Below are positions 8,172 to 16,656 of a DNA stretch of 42,594 bases, one piece after another. How positions within the stretch are numbered: the stretch's first letter is position 1; each line of letters starts with the position of its first letter. The notes below the pieces were generated by a model. It ran no database searches and was not told the origin of the DNA. It worked only from the letters and a program-made list of their open reading frames with translations. Origin of the DNA: Gammaproteobacteria bacterium (lineage in GTDB: Bacteria; Pseudomonadota; Gammaproteobacteria; Pseudomonadales; Azotimanducaceae). The DNA is taken from contig JABJED010000083.1 in the NCBI GenBank assembly GCA_018665025.1, forward strand, positions 1 to 42,594, read 5' to 3'. Made by a program: the position numbers and the translations under genes.

Positions 8172-9068
8172 ATGAGCGATTTTGAAGACAAAGTAGTTGT
8201 CATCACGGGTGCAGGTGGAGGCTTGGGTAAAGCTCATGCACTTGAGTTTGCGAGTCGCGGCGCGAAGGTGGTGGTTAATGACCTCGGTGGCAGTGGAGAC
8301 GGTGTGGGCTCCAGTGATGCTGCAGACGTTGTGGTTAACGAAATCAAAGCTGCTGGTGGGGAAGCAATAGCCAACAAGGCCAGTGTGTCGTCTAAAGAGG
8401 GCGCGCAGTCCATTATTGATGATGCGGTCAGTGCTTACGGCACTGTTGATATTCTGGTCAACAATGCTGGAATTCTTCGGGACAAAAGTTTCAAAAATAT
8501 GGACATGGCGGATTGGGACATGGTGATGGACGTTCACCTAAACGGCTCTGGATATGTCACCCGCGCTGCGTGGCCGATCATGTATGAAAAAAACTATGGC
8601 CGGATTGTATTCACCAGTTCAACTTCAGGGGTCTTTGGAAATTTCGGGCAGGCAAACTATGGTGCGGCGAAGATGGGCATGCTTGGGTTGATGAATGTGC
8701 TGGCTATTGAAGGTTTGTCGAAAAACATACGAGTGAATTGCCTTGCACCTGCGGCAGAAACAAGATTGATTGGTACGATCCCTGGCCGTGATGTTGACCC
8801 GGACAATCCCGACCCGATGCGCCACCCCAGGCTCGTCACACCTGTTGTTCTGCTGATGTGCGCGGAAGACGCGCCAACCGGGCAAACGTTTCATGCGGGT
8901 AATGGTCGGTTTTCTCGAAGTGCAACGTTTGTTAACAAAGCCTTGGAGTTCGGTGCAGATGTCACTTTCGAAGACCTGCAGGAAAAGAAAGACCAGTTAA
9001 TCGACATGTCCAGCTCTCGTGAGATGTCTGGATTGATTCGCGTCATGCGGCAGTCGAAGAAGTCCTGA
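8172..9068 (+). CDS. SDR of the MFE-2/17beta-HSD4 type, (3R)-hydroxyacyl-CoA dehydrogenase-like
   Basis: 298-residue SDR matching the dehydrogenase part of peroxisomal multifunctional enzyme type 2, which oxidises (3R)-hydroxyacyl-CoA in side-chain beta-oxidation. The glycine motif GAGGGLG lies within 12-19, followed by VVNDLGG and a characteristic extended loop GSGDGVGSS at 41-48. NNAGILRDKSF is at 97-107, and catalytic Tyr163/Lys167 sit in ANYGAAK. After the fold there is a family-type tail (HAGNGRFSR and beyond). No hydratase or SCP2 domain is fused. A textbook ribosome site (AAGGAG) supports the ATG. It overlaps the GST gene by 1 nt (TGATG), so the two are translationally coupled. Confidence 0.9.
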   Translation: MSDFEDKVVVITGAGGGLGKAHALEFASRGAKVVVNDLGGSGDGVGSSDAADVVVNEIKAAGGEAIANKASVSSKEGAQSIIDDAVSAYGTVDILVNNAGILRDKSFKNMDMADWDMVMDVHLNGSGYVTRAAWPIMYEKNYGRIVFTSSTSGVFGNFGQANYGAAKMGMLGLMNVLAIEGLSKNIRVNCLAPAAETRLIGTIPGRDVDPDNPDPMRHPRLVTPVVLLMCAEDAPTGQTFHAGNGRFSRSATFVNKALEFGADVTFEDLQEKKDQLIDMSSSREMSGLIRVMRQSKKS

Positions 9069-9868
9069 TGGCGCTCGTTCTTTATGATCATCCGCTTTCT
9101 CCCTATGCTCAAAAGGTAAAAATCGCGTTATTGGAGAAGGGCGTTGAATTTGAGGCTCCTTTGCCGGAAGGGCTTGGTACAGGGGCTTCGATTGAAGATT
9201 TTATGGCAGCAAGTCCTCGTGGTGAAGTGCCAGCATTGTTAGAAGGGGACGATGTCCGTCTGTTTGATTCCACAATTATGCTGGAATACATCGAGGACAG
9301 GTGGCCACAGCCACCACTTCTGCCAGCTGGTGCACTTGAGCGTGCCCGGGTTCGTATGATCGAGGATGCTATCGACACTCACGTTGAAGCAATCAGCTGG
9401 GGCCTGGCAGAAATTCGATTCTTTGGCCGGGCTTCAAGTGATGTTGCCAATAAGATAGAAGAAAGTGCCGCTGAACAGATTGCTGGCTGGTATCGATGGC
9501 TGTCTGGTCAACTGGATGACAGGACCTGGTTTAATGGGAACAGCTTTGGCTGGGGTGATCTGGCAGTTGTGCCGTTCGTAAACAGCATTACACGTTTTGG
9601 GTTCGAACCTGTTGGTAAGCTTCGTGACTGGCATGTCCGTGTCAACGAAAGACCAAGCGTGACCGCATGCAGGGAAGCTGCAGAAGAGGCTGCCTTTGAT
9701 GGACCCAGGTCAGATATCGAGGGATTGAAAGCTGCTGTTGCTTCCGGCGTGTTTAAACGCGAGTACCGTGATCACCGGCTAGAATGGATGATTAAAAGCG
9801 GCGGTATATCAGTGGTGCTTGATGGTCTTGACAGGAATAACATCCGATTTACGGATGTCTTTGGGTAA
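9068..9868 (+). CDS. Glutathione S-transferase family protein
   Basis: 266 residues, longer than the usual 200-230. The N-terminal thioredoxin-fold domain (about 1-80) contains LYDHPLSPYAQKVKIAL with the likely activating Ser/Tyr region, the cis-proline loop SPRGEVPALL and the glutathione-binding segment LFDSTIMLEYIE. An alpha-helical C-terminal domain follows with NGNSFGWGDLAV, a standard GST capping motif. About 50 additional C-terminal residues are present. GSTs in catabolic operons can conjugate electrophilic intermediates or cleave ethers with glutathione. The 1-nt overlap with the upstream SDR indicates coupling. The substrate is unknown. Confidence 0.88.
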   Translation: MALVLYDHPLSPYAQKVKIALLEKGVEFEAPLPEGLGTGASIEDFMAASPRGEVPALLEGDDVRLFDSTIMLEYIEDRWPQPPLLPAGALERARVRMIEDAIDTHVEAISWGLAEIRFFGRASSDVANKIEESAAEQIAGWYRWLSGQLDDRTWFNGNSFGWGDLAVVPFVNSITRFGFEPVGKLRDWHVRVNERPSVTACREAAEEAAFDGPRSDIEGLKAAVASGVFKREYRDHRLEWMIKSGGISVVLDGLDRNNIRFTDVFG

Positions 9869-10014
9869 CCCGATATCTTCAGGGCGGGATATCACAGACA
9901 ACCGTTTAAACGCGTGTCAATTGTAGAATATCGATCAATAATTCATTTTAGGCAGCTCATACGGCACCAGGAATGATAGTCAACTGTGAATTGGCAGGCT
10001 AGCGAAGCATTACA

Positions 10015-11211
10015 TTAACGCCGAGCCTGAAACCTAACCGGCATGCGGGTTAGGCCAGAGATAAAGTTACTCGGCATCCATTCCAGGTCGCCGTTAATCT
10101 CGATATCACTCATTCTGACAAGCACTTCTCTGAGAATCGCGTCGATCTCGAGCCGAGCGAACCACTGACCCAGGCAAACGTGATGTCCGCCACCGAACGC
10201 AAGGTGTTTGTTAGGGGATCGCGTGATGTCCAGTTGGTGCGGACTGTCGAATACGTTTTCATCCCGATTCGCGGCACCATAGTAAAGAACGACTTTGTCA
10301 CCGGCTTTCAGCGATTTTCCGCCAAGTGCTATGTCCTGTTTGACAGTTCGGCGCATGTAGATGACGGGTGATGTCCAGCGCAGTAATTCGTCCCTTGCGC
10401 CAGGCAGGTGCTTGTCGACATCCGACTGTAACAATGCAAGTTGCTCGGGATTCTTCAGCAGTTCATACATGCCCGTAGCAACCAGGTTTCGGGTCGTATC
10501 TCCGCCTGCATCGATCAGCAGCATGAAGAACAGCAGAAACTCAGCATCTGTCAGTTTCTGCCCATCCACTTCAGCGGCCAGCAGTTTGCTGGCAAGGTCC
10601 TCGCCCGGGTTGGCGCGTTTATCATTGATAACACCCTGACCATACTCAAACATCTTCATGACGGCGTTCGCAATGGCATTTTCCGGAAGGGATTCGGGCG
10701 CGGAATGAATCACCTCAGTAAGTTTATAAAGCTCGCGGCCATCGTCCAGTGGTAATCCCATTAGATCTGCAATAACGAAGCTAGGCATTTCACCGGCGAT
10801 CTCAGAGACGAAATCGCATTGATCTCTTTCCATTACCGCATCAAGGATCTTGGTTGCCAGCTCTTCAATGCGCGCGGTGTAGTGTTTTGCGGGGCCCTGG
10901 GTGAATTCACGACTGATGAGCTTTCGATAGGCCGTGTGCTCTGGTGGATCCATCATCAGCATCATCTTTGCGTCACCAGAAAAATTAGCCTGCGCGGGGT
11001 CGGGGTCCTGGATCATGATGGTCGGCTCAGAAGAAAACACCTTGGCGTTTCTACCGATGTCGTAGACATCTTTGTGTGTTGTTACGGCCCAGAACCCTGA
11101 TCCCCCTGGTTCCTCATGCCAGAAAACAGGGTCATGTTCCCGAAGCCAGTTGTACTGGGCATGCGGGTGACCGCCCTTGAAACTATCAGGAGAGAGCAGG
11201 TCTATTTTCAT
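10015..11211 (-). CDS. Cytochrome P450 (CYP125/142-like type)
   Basis: P450 monooxygenase of about 398 residues from the ATG at 11211; a GTG at 11250 would add 13 residues (411), and neither start has a strong ribosome site. I prefer 11211 because MKIDLLSPDSF resembles the normal N-terminus of this group. The haem loop HLAFGGGHHVCLG, ExxR as DELLR and the canonical I-helix AGGDTT are all intact. On the 411-residue numbering the Cys ligand is 359. The overall pattern recalls actinobacterial and proteobacterial P450s that hydroxylate steroid or terpenoid side chains, but substrate assignment is inference. It is convergent with the GST gene across a 146-bp gap in which I see no strong terminator. 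Confidence 0.92.
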   Translation of the reverse strand: MKIDLLSPDSFKGGHPHAQYNWLREHDPVFWHEEPGGSGFWAVTTHKDVYDIGRNAKVFSSEPTIMIQDPDPAQANFSGDAKMMLMMDPPEHTAYRKLISREFTQGPAKHYTARIEELATKILDAVMERDQCDFVSEIAGEMPSFVIADLMGLPLDDGRELYKLTEVIHSAPESLPENAIANAVMKMFEYGQGVINDKRANPGEDLASKLLAAEVDGQKLTDAEFLLFFMLLIDAGGDTTRNLVATGMYELLKNPEQLALLQSDVDKHLPGARDELLRWTSPVIYMRRTVKQDIALGGKSLKAGDKVVLYYGAANRDENVFDSPHQLDITRSPNKHLAFGGGHHVCLGQWFARLEIDAILREVLVRMSDIEINGDLEWMPSNFISGLTRMPVRFQARR

Positions 11212-11299
11212 TTTTCTGGGACCAATGCTGGATTTAGAACACTCTATCACGGCTTTTCGCAGGGTTCAGAGCCTTACATGATGGGGGGAAATTAGGACT

Positions 11300-11430
11300 A
11301 CAAATGTCGCCATCGACTATGCCAATGAACGGCAGCAGTTTGGACAGCCTCTGGTAAGTTTCAGACAATTCGCTTTAAGGTCGCGACCGCTGCGACCGAA
11401 ATCGAGGCTGCAAGGCAGTTGATGTACTAA
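11300..11430 (+). pseudogene. Acyl-CoA dehydrogenase fragment (relic)
   Basis: The 359-bp gap between the P450 and the ABC transporter holds a short remnant of an acyl-CoA dehydrogenase. One frame from 11300 reads TNVAIDYANERQQFGQPLVSF, ending near 11361. The next frame continues IRFKVATAATEIEAARQLMY from 11368 and ends in TAA at 11428-11430. Together these match the YAxxRxQFGxPxxxFQxIxFKxADMATExEAAR block of the C-terminal helical domain. A single-base deletion near 11362 explains the frame change. No other part of the gene is recognisable on either side. The rest of the gap shows no feature I can support. Confidence 0.75.
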
Positions 11431-11570
11431 GTTTGTAAGGTATGGTGAAATGATTCGGATGCTGGACTGCAAAACGTATTCATTGGCCATTAGCAGTAAT
11501 CGCTCTACGCCGGGCCTTGCTTCAGGTAAACTTCGCTCTCCAGAAATTTAGCATTCCCCGTAAAACTACT

Positions 11571-13382
11571 ATGAGTGAAGTTGCCCCGGAAAACCGGGAA
11601 AAAGGTAAGTCCCTTCAACCACTGCGGTCATTGGTGCCGTTTATTGCGCCCTACAAGGGGGTTTTGGCAATTGCCATGGTCGCGCTGCTCATCTCCTCAG
11701 CAGCGCTGCTGGCTATGCCGATGGCTGTCCGCAATGTTATTGACCATGGGTTTTCTGTCGAGGATGCCGCGAACGTAGACCGCTATTTTTTCATTCTGCT
11801 GGTCTTTGCCCTGGTTATTGGGTTTTTTGGTGCCGCGCGATCCTACTTTGTGAACTGGCTGGGGGAAAGAGTCGTTGCCGACCTGCGCAGTAAGGTCTTT
11901 GCGCATGTGATCTATATGGACCCCACATTCTTTGAAACGACAAAAATCGGAGAAGTCCTGTCGCGCCTGACAGCGGATACAACGCTTATCCAATCTGTAT
12001 CGGGCGTCAGTATTTCAATTGTCCTGCGGTCATCGATTCAGTTTGTCGGTGGCTTGCTGCTGCTGGGTTACACCAACATTAAGTTAATGGGTTTTCTTCT
12101 GCTGATCTTTCCACTGATTGTGTTGCCGATTCTTGTCGTTGGGCGATGGTTACGAAGGCTTTCGCGAGATACCCAGGACAGAATTGCTGATGCCAGCGGC
12201 CAGGCCGCTGAAATACTCGGGAACGCAGAAACAGTGCAGTCGTTCGCTGCAGAAGGTCTTGAGATAGAGCGATTCTCTGAGGCTATCCAGAAAAGCTTTC
12301 GAACAGCTGTCCGGAGAATCAAGGTGCGGGCGCTGTTAACGACGGTTGCGACAGCCAGTGTGTTTGGTGCATTGATCTTCGTGCTGTGGCTAGGAGCGAA
12401 AGAGGTACTGGGAGGAACAATATCCGGTGGTGAGCTTGGTCAGTTTGTCTTGTATGCGATGTTTGTTGGTGTTGCCGCAGGGTCCTTAAGTGAAGTATGG
12501 GGAGAGGTGCAGCGAGCAGCTGGTGCGATGGAGCGGCTGACGGAGTTATTGCAGATGGAATCGAATATCCGGGCGCCTGCAAACCCTGTCGAGTTACCTA
12601 AACCGTGTAACGGTGCAGTCAGTTTTGAGCAGGTAGATTTCAGCTATCCGTCCCGGAAAAACGAATTTGCTATCAAGGATTTCTCACTTGATATCAGGCC
12701 AGGTGAACATGTCGCGTTTGTGGGGCCATCTGGCGCAGGTAAAAGTACGGTATTCCAACTGTTACTTAGGTTTTACGACCCGCAGTCCGGTCGGATTTCT
12801 ATTGATGGTGTAAACATAAATCTTGCTGATCCTCAGGACGTCAGGTCAGCCATGGCGATGGTTCCCCAGGATTGTGTGATCTTTGGTGATAGCGCCGCGG
12901 AAAACATTCGCTTTGGTCGTCCCTACACGACCGACACGCAAGTTATCGAAGCAGCTACCGCGGCCTCGGCTCATGGCTTTATTAGTGAGCTTCCCGATGG
13001 CTATAAAACCTACCTGGGAGAGAAGGGCGCCAGATTGTCCGGCGGCCAGAAACAGCGAGTTGCGATTGCTCGTGCGATTCTTGCGGATCCAGCCATTTTG
13101 CTGCTCGATGAAGCTACCAGCGCCCTGGATGCGGAAAGTGAGCGGTTGGTGCAGTCGGCGTTAGATACATTGCAGAAGAACAGAACCACCCTGGTCATTG
13201 CTCACCGACTTGCAACAGTGCTACAGGCCGACAAGATTGTCGTCCTGGATGCCGGCAGGATCCTTGATGTAGGCAGCCATAGTGAACTTGTGACCCGCAA
13301 TGCAATCTATGCGCAGATGGTCGAATTACAGTTCGGAGAATCTGCTATTCCGGCGAAAGTGCGCTCAACAGGCACCACCTGA
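11571..13382 (+). CDS. ABC transporter, fused permease and ATP-binding protein (MsbA-like exporter)
   Basis: Half-transporter exporter of about 603 residues; two copies should form the functional dimer in the inner membrane. The N-terminal membrane domain (to about residue 310) has six hydrophobic helices with long cytoplasmic loops. The C-terminal nucleotide-binding domain has Walker A GPSGAGKST, signature LSGGQKQR, Walker B ILLLDEAT and the switch His in VIAHR. An upstream TTG at 11517 would add 18 residues, but the ATG at 11571 starts a normal family N-terminus. The family exports lipids, lipopolysaccharide precursors or drugs; the substrate is not predictable. The gene stands alone on its strand. 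Confidence 0.92.
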   Translation: MSEVAPENREKGKSLQPLRSLVPFIAPYKGVLAIAMVALLISSAALLAMPMAVRNVIDHGFSVEDAANVDRYFFILLVFALVIGFFGAARSYFVNWLGERVVADLRSKVFAHVIYMDPTFFETTKIGEVLSRLTADTTLIQSVSGVSISIVLRSSIQFVGGLLLLGYTNIKLMGFLLLIFPLIVLPILVVGRWLRRLSRDTQDRIADASGQAAEILGNAETVQSFAAEGLEIERFSEAIQKSFRTAVRRIKVRALLTTVATASVFGALIFVLWLGAKEVLGGTISGGELGQFVLYAMFVGVAAGSLSEVWGEVQRAAGAMERLTELLQMESNIRAPANPVELPKPCNGAVSFEQVDFSYPSRKNEFAIKDFSLDIRPGEHVAFVGPSGAGKSTVFQLLLRFYDPQSGRISIDGVNINLADPQDVRSAMAMVPQDCVIFGDSAAENIRFGRPYTTDTQVIEAATAASAHGFISELPDGYKTYLGEKGARLSGGQKQRVAIARAILADPAILLLDEATSALDAESERLVQSALDTLQKNRTTLVIAHRLATVLQADKIVVLDAGRILDVGSHSELVTRNAIYAQMVELQFGESAIPAKVRSTGTT

Positions 13383-13639
13383 TAGGTTTTGACCTGTGAC
13401 TGATCTTGAGAGAGACATTTGCTCCGTCAGTCCAGGCGCTTTTTAATTCGTTCAAAAGTACTGGAGCGCTCGTCCGTAGCAGCGGTAAGGATTTCTTGCA
13501 TAACAACACTAATATGATCAATCTGAACTCTGGCTGCTTTGATCGAGGTCAATCTCCAGCGGTTAAGCTGGGGATGTTTTAAGGCTCCTCGAATGACACC
13601 CGGAAATAGAGCGAGTAGCATTCCCATAAGAGGTGAACA

Positions 13640-14473
13640 ATGACAAAACCCATAGCCGTGGTGATTGGCGCCACGTCCAAGTGGCAATCTGATGGTCGCA
13701 ATACCCGAATGGTCCACGGTGGCAACATCCCTGATGACGAATTGCCGCTATCGATACGGTGGGGAGTAGGGGGCGCCATAGCGCTGAAATTTGCCCGCGA
13801 GGGTTTCCATGTAGTGCTGACCACAAGAAGCAAGCCCAATGCTTCGGCGCTGGAGGCGGCGATATATTCTGAGGGGCTTGACTGTATGACAGTGGAGCTG
13901 GACCTTGAGTCCGATGATTCGATTTCAACTGCCTTCGAGACAGTCAGGAGCGAATTGGGTGATCCGGAAGTTGTGGTACTGAATGCCGGTTACCTGGAAG
14001 GCAGGGATCTACCTCCAGAAATGGAGCTGCTCGAAAACATGCCAGTCGAGCTTTTTGAAACAGCACAAAACATATCGAGCCGGGGTCCATTTCTGGTGGC
14101 AAAGGAAATATTGCCTGCGATGAGGAAGCGCGGTCAGGGCTCTTTCCTGATCACAAACAATGCCGCTTCTCTGAGGGGCAGGAAGCGACGGACCGGTGAG
14201 TCGCTCTACTACCCAAGAGTTATGATGCGCACCCTGGCGCAGGTGTTAACGGAAGAGTATTCAGAGTTCGGCGTTCACGTTGCCAATGTCGTCGTCGATG
14301 GATTGATCGATTCTCCAGGGACTCGCGCTTTGCCCATGGCGCAGTCGAAGCCTGAAATGATTATCAATCCGGCGGCAATTGCTGATGCATTTTACTATTT
14401 GCATACCCAGGACAGGTCCTGCTGGACACACGAATTGCAACTGACACCTTTCTCCACTCGCCCCAGTTTTTAA
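13640..14473 (+). CDS. Atypical SDR-fold protein with a split cofactor loop
   Basis: 277 residues with a Rossmann/SDR layout but unusual sites. Strand 1 (AVVIGATS) is followed by an insertion of about 29 residues (13-41, including SDGRNTRMVHGG) before the rest of the glycine motif, WGVGGAIALKFA. NAG is present at 115-117. Where the catalytic YxxxK should be, the sequence is YYPRVMM (190-196), lacking the Lys; the preceding Ser strand reads ITNNAASLRG. So the usual Ser-Tyr-Lys triad is incomplete. Other SDRs with this kind of insertion probably form a small subfamily, but I cannot name it. AGAGGTG precedes the ATG. The CDF transporter follows after 44 nt. Confidence 0.85.
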   Translation: MTKPIAVVIGATSKWQSDGRNTRMVHGGNIPDDELPLSIRWGVGGAIALKFAREGFHVVLTTRSKPNASALEAAIYSEGLDCMTVELDLESDDSISTAFETVRSELGDPEVVVLNAGYLEGRDLPPEMELLENMPVELFETAQNISSRGPFLVAKEILPAMRKRGQGSFLITNNAASLRGRKRRTGESLYYPRVMMRTLAQVLTEEYSEFGVHVANVVVDGLIDSPGTRALPMAQSKPEMIINPAAIADAFYYLHTQDRSCWTHELQLTPFSTRPSF

Positions 14474-14487
14474 CTGCGGGTTTTATT

Positions 14488-14520
14488 TTATGACTGTTAA
14501 CTTATGACTGTTAGCTTATG
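14488..14520 (+). repeat. 14-bp tandem repeat overlapping the CDF transporter start
   Basis: TTATGACTGTTAAC (14488-14501) is followed by TTATGACTGTTAGC (14502-14515) and a partial third copy TTATG (14516-14520) that includes the start codon at 14518. Each copy contains an ATG, in different frames. The copies differ at one position. It may be a slippage product that alters initiation, and no recognisable ribosome site lies between it and the start. Confidence 0.7.
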
Positions 14521-15672
14521 AGAACGGATTCGAAGGAAGACGCCAGGCTAAAAGCGCTGACAGATGTAACGCTTGTAGGGGCGGCAGTGGACCTTGTGCT
14601 GGGAGTACTTAAGATATTTCTCGGCGTCGTGGAAAATTCGCAGGCACTTGTCGCTGATGGGATTCATTCAATATCCGATCTCGTCACAGACGGCATGGTG
14701 CTGGTGGCGGTCAGGCAAGGTAATAAAATGGCTGATGAGGATCACCCTTATGGCCATGCCCGGATCGAAACGATCACCACAGTCTTGCTGGCACTCGCGT
14801 TGTTTCTTGTTTCGCTTGGTATCGTGGATAACGCCCTGGATGTTTTGTCCGAGCCAGGCAGGGATGTGACTCCGGGGTGGATTGCCCTGTCGGTCGTCTT
14901 GGTGTCGGGGCTTAGTAAGGAATACATCTATCACTTCACGATGAAAGTGGCGAAATTGCATCAATCTCCCATTCTTGAGGCTAACGCCTGGCACAGCAGA
15001 ACCGATGCGTTTTCATCAGTGATGGTGTTCGTGGGTATCGCCGGGGCGATGTTGGGATTACCAGAGCTGGATGCGCTAGCGGCGATTGGTGTCGCTGTCA
15101 TCATCGCCAAGGTTGCCTGGGACCTGGGTGCGCCCAGTGTGCAGGAACTGGTAGACAAAGGGATGGACCGGTCTTATCTCGACGACCTGGAGGATGCCGT
15201 TGGCAAGACCCACGGTGTTAAGGGGTTTCATGCCTTAAGAACGCGTCGGATGGGTGCGAGTGTTTTGGTTGATGTACATATTGCTGTCGATTCGATGATT
15301 ACAGTTTCCGAAGGTCATCAGATTGCGGAGCAGGTGAGGTTTGGTCTGACGGAACAGTTCCCTGAGATCAGTGACGTTGTCGTCCACGTGGATGCTGAGG
15401 ATGATGTGTTTGATGATACGTTGCCAGATAGAGCTGAGTTGTTGCGGCTCCTGGAGCAATGCTGGGAGGAGTATTCGCCAGCACAGAATATCCTGAGGAC
15501 GAACCTGCACTACCTGAACGGGTCTATCAGGCTGGAAGTCTGCTTGCCGCTCACCCTTGTGAGTTCACCGGCTGCGGCACGTGAGATAGCAGATAAACTT
15601 AAGCGCCGTGCTATGGAGTTTGTCCCGCAAATCACCCAGGTTCAGGTGTTGTTTGCCGCCGATGATGATTAA
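14518..15672 (+). CDS. Cation diffusion facilitator (CDF) family transporter
   Basis: Inner-membrane metal/proton antiporter of 384 residues. Six transmembrane helices occupy the first 210 residues. Metal-site motifs are visible: HSISDLVTD in helix 2 and HSRTDAFSS in helix 5, each the HxxxD type, plus the family loop DEDHPYGHARIET. The cytoplasmic C-terminal domain contains ADxxHVDAEDD-like acidic residues and a His-rich strand. Family members export Zn2+, Fe2+, Mn2+ or Co2+; a His/Asp binding set favours Zn or Fe, but this is inference. The tail is longer than in E. coli FieF (about 300 residues). The start codon lies within a short tandem repeat. Confidence 0.9.
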   Translation: MRTDSKEDARLKALTDVTLVGAAVDLVLGVLKIFLGVVENSQALVADGIHSISDLVTDGMVLVAVRQGNKMADEDHPYGHARIETITTVLLALALFLVSLGIVDNALDVLSEPGRDVTPGWIALSVVLVSGLSKEYIYHFTMKVAKLHQSPILEANAWHSRTDAFSSVMVFVGIAGAMLGLPELDALAAIGVAVIIAKVAWDLGAPSVQELVDKGMDRSYLDDLEDAVGKTHGVKGFHALRTRRMGASVLVDVHIAVDSMITVSEGHQIAEQVRFGLTEQFPEISDVVVHVDAEDDVFDDTLPDRAELLRLLEQCWEEYSPAQNILRTNLHYLNGSIRLEVCLPLTLVSSPAAAREIADKLKRRAMEFVPQITQVQVLFAADDD

Positions 15673-15737
15673 GAAGGAAGCGAATCAACCTGCAGAGATC
15701 AATCTAATTGACCGGGTATCGTGAGCCCCGTCCTTGA

Positions 15738-16562
15738 TTAGACGATCGACAAGCCTCCATCAACCGGAAGAGATACGCCGGTAATGTAACCCGCTTTGTC
15801 CGAGGCCAGGAATGCCGCAGCGTGAGCGACGTCCCAGGCACTTCCCATTTTTCTGCCGAGTGGCACTAACCTGTCCCGCTCTGCGATAACTTCATCCCTC
15901 GGTTTGCCCGATTGAACCCTACCTTCGACCGCCATGGGCGTATTCATCAAACCAGGAAGAATGACATTGGCTCGAATGCCGTATCTGGCGTTACTGGCGG
16001 CAAGCTGCTCCGTGAGTGCTATGACCGCTGCCTTGGTGGTTTTGTAGCCAATTAACGGGAAAGGCTTAATTGCAGCCAGAGACGAGATATTAATGATAAC
16101 CCCTGAGCCAGCTTCTCTCATATGAGGTAGCACATGTTTGCTGGTGAGGACCATCGAACGAAGGTTGATAGCCACCATGTTATCGAAGCCTTCGGGGGTT
16201 ATTTTTTCAACGCTTGCATCCTGGCCTGCAATGCTAACGCCGACATTATTGTGCAGGATGTCGATTCGCCCCCATTTCTGCACGACCGCACTGACGAGAT
16301 TCTTGATTCCGTCTTCATCACGGACATCCAACTCGTAGGCAAATGCCTCAAAACCTTCGGCGACAATCAGTTTGACCGTTTCTTCTGCGGACGACAGAAG
16401 CCTGTCTGCGACAGCTACCTTGGCTCCTTCGCGGGCGAATAGAATCGCGGTTGCCCGCCCATTCCCTATGGTTTCACCCGGTGTCTGTCCGCCGCCCACG
16501 ACGATAGCGACCCTGTTTTCCAGGAGTAGTTTGTTTTCCAGCGGCACTTTTATCTCCCACAT
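15738..16562 (-). CDS. SDR family oxidoreductase with extended glycine-rich motif
   Basis: About 274 residues from the ATG at 16562. The cofactor loop is longer than usual, VGGGQTPGETIGNGRA at 22-37, then ADR near 52-54. HNNVG (104-108) replaces NNAG, and catalytic Tyr173/Lys177 lie in YKTTK with Ser160/Ser161 nearby. The C-terminal ITGVSLPVDGG is standard. A GTG at 16547 has GGGAG seven bases upstream and may be the true start, giving 269 residues; upstream codons back to 16790 overlap the neighbouring toxin-antitoxin promoter and are not credible. It probably oxidises a hydroxyl on a ring or acyl substrate. It converges with the CDF gene over 65 bp. Confidence 0.88.
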   Translation of the reverse strand: MWEIKVPLENKLLLENRVAIVVGGGQTPGETIGNGRATAILFAREGAKVAVADRLLSSAEETVKLIVAEGFEAFAYELDVRDEDGIKNLVSAVVQKWGRIDILHNNVGVSIAGQDASVEKITPEGFDNMVAINLRSMVLTSKHVLPHMREAGSGVIINISSLAAIKPFPLIGYKTTKAAVIALTEQLAASNARYGIRANVILPGLMNTPMAVEGRVQSGKPRDEVIAERDRLVPLGRKMGSAWDVAHAAAFLASDKAGYITGVSLPVDGGLSIV

Positions 16563-16597
16563 TGATGGTGATGGATAGCTTACACCGAAAAAAGGCT

Positions 16598-16643
16598 TTG
16601 TATCGCTTCTGAATATAAGTACTATGGTCATGACCATGGTCAT
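16598..16643 (+). promoter_or_regulatory. Promoter and palindromic operator of the toxin-antitoxin pair
   Basis: A sigma70-like promoter is seen: TTGTAT at 16598-16603, then a 16-bp spacer, then TACTAT at 16620-16625. Overlapping the -10 element is the perfect 14-bp palindrome ATGGTCATGACCAT (16624-16637). ATGGTCAT recurs at 16636-16643, giving overlapping direct and inverted half-sites. This is the usual arrangement for autorepression by a Phd/YefM antitoxin or its complex. The assignment is by position and symmetry only. Confidence 0.6.
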
Positions 16644-16656
16644 ATAAGAAGTGGAT

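Noticed and set aside
9870-9895. Possible terminator hairpin after the GST gene (two GATATC boxes)
   Set aside because: GATATC is itself palindromic, the flanking bases do not pair well and no T-run follows.
13427-13627. 66-residue minus-strand frame MGMLLALFPGVIRGALK, possible regulator remnant
   Set aside because: No ribosome site, it overlaps the leader of the SDR gene on the other strand, and I could not match it to a family with confidence.
15690-15745. Hairpin between the CDF and SDR genes (CTAAT...ATTAG with GGG/CCC)
   Set aside because: The arms are interrupted by unpaired bases of unequal length and no T-run follows.
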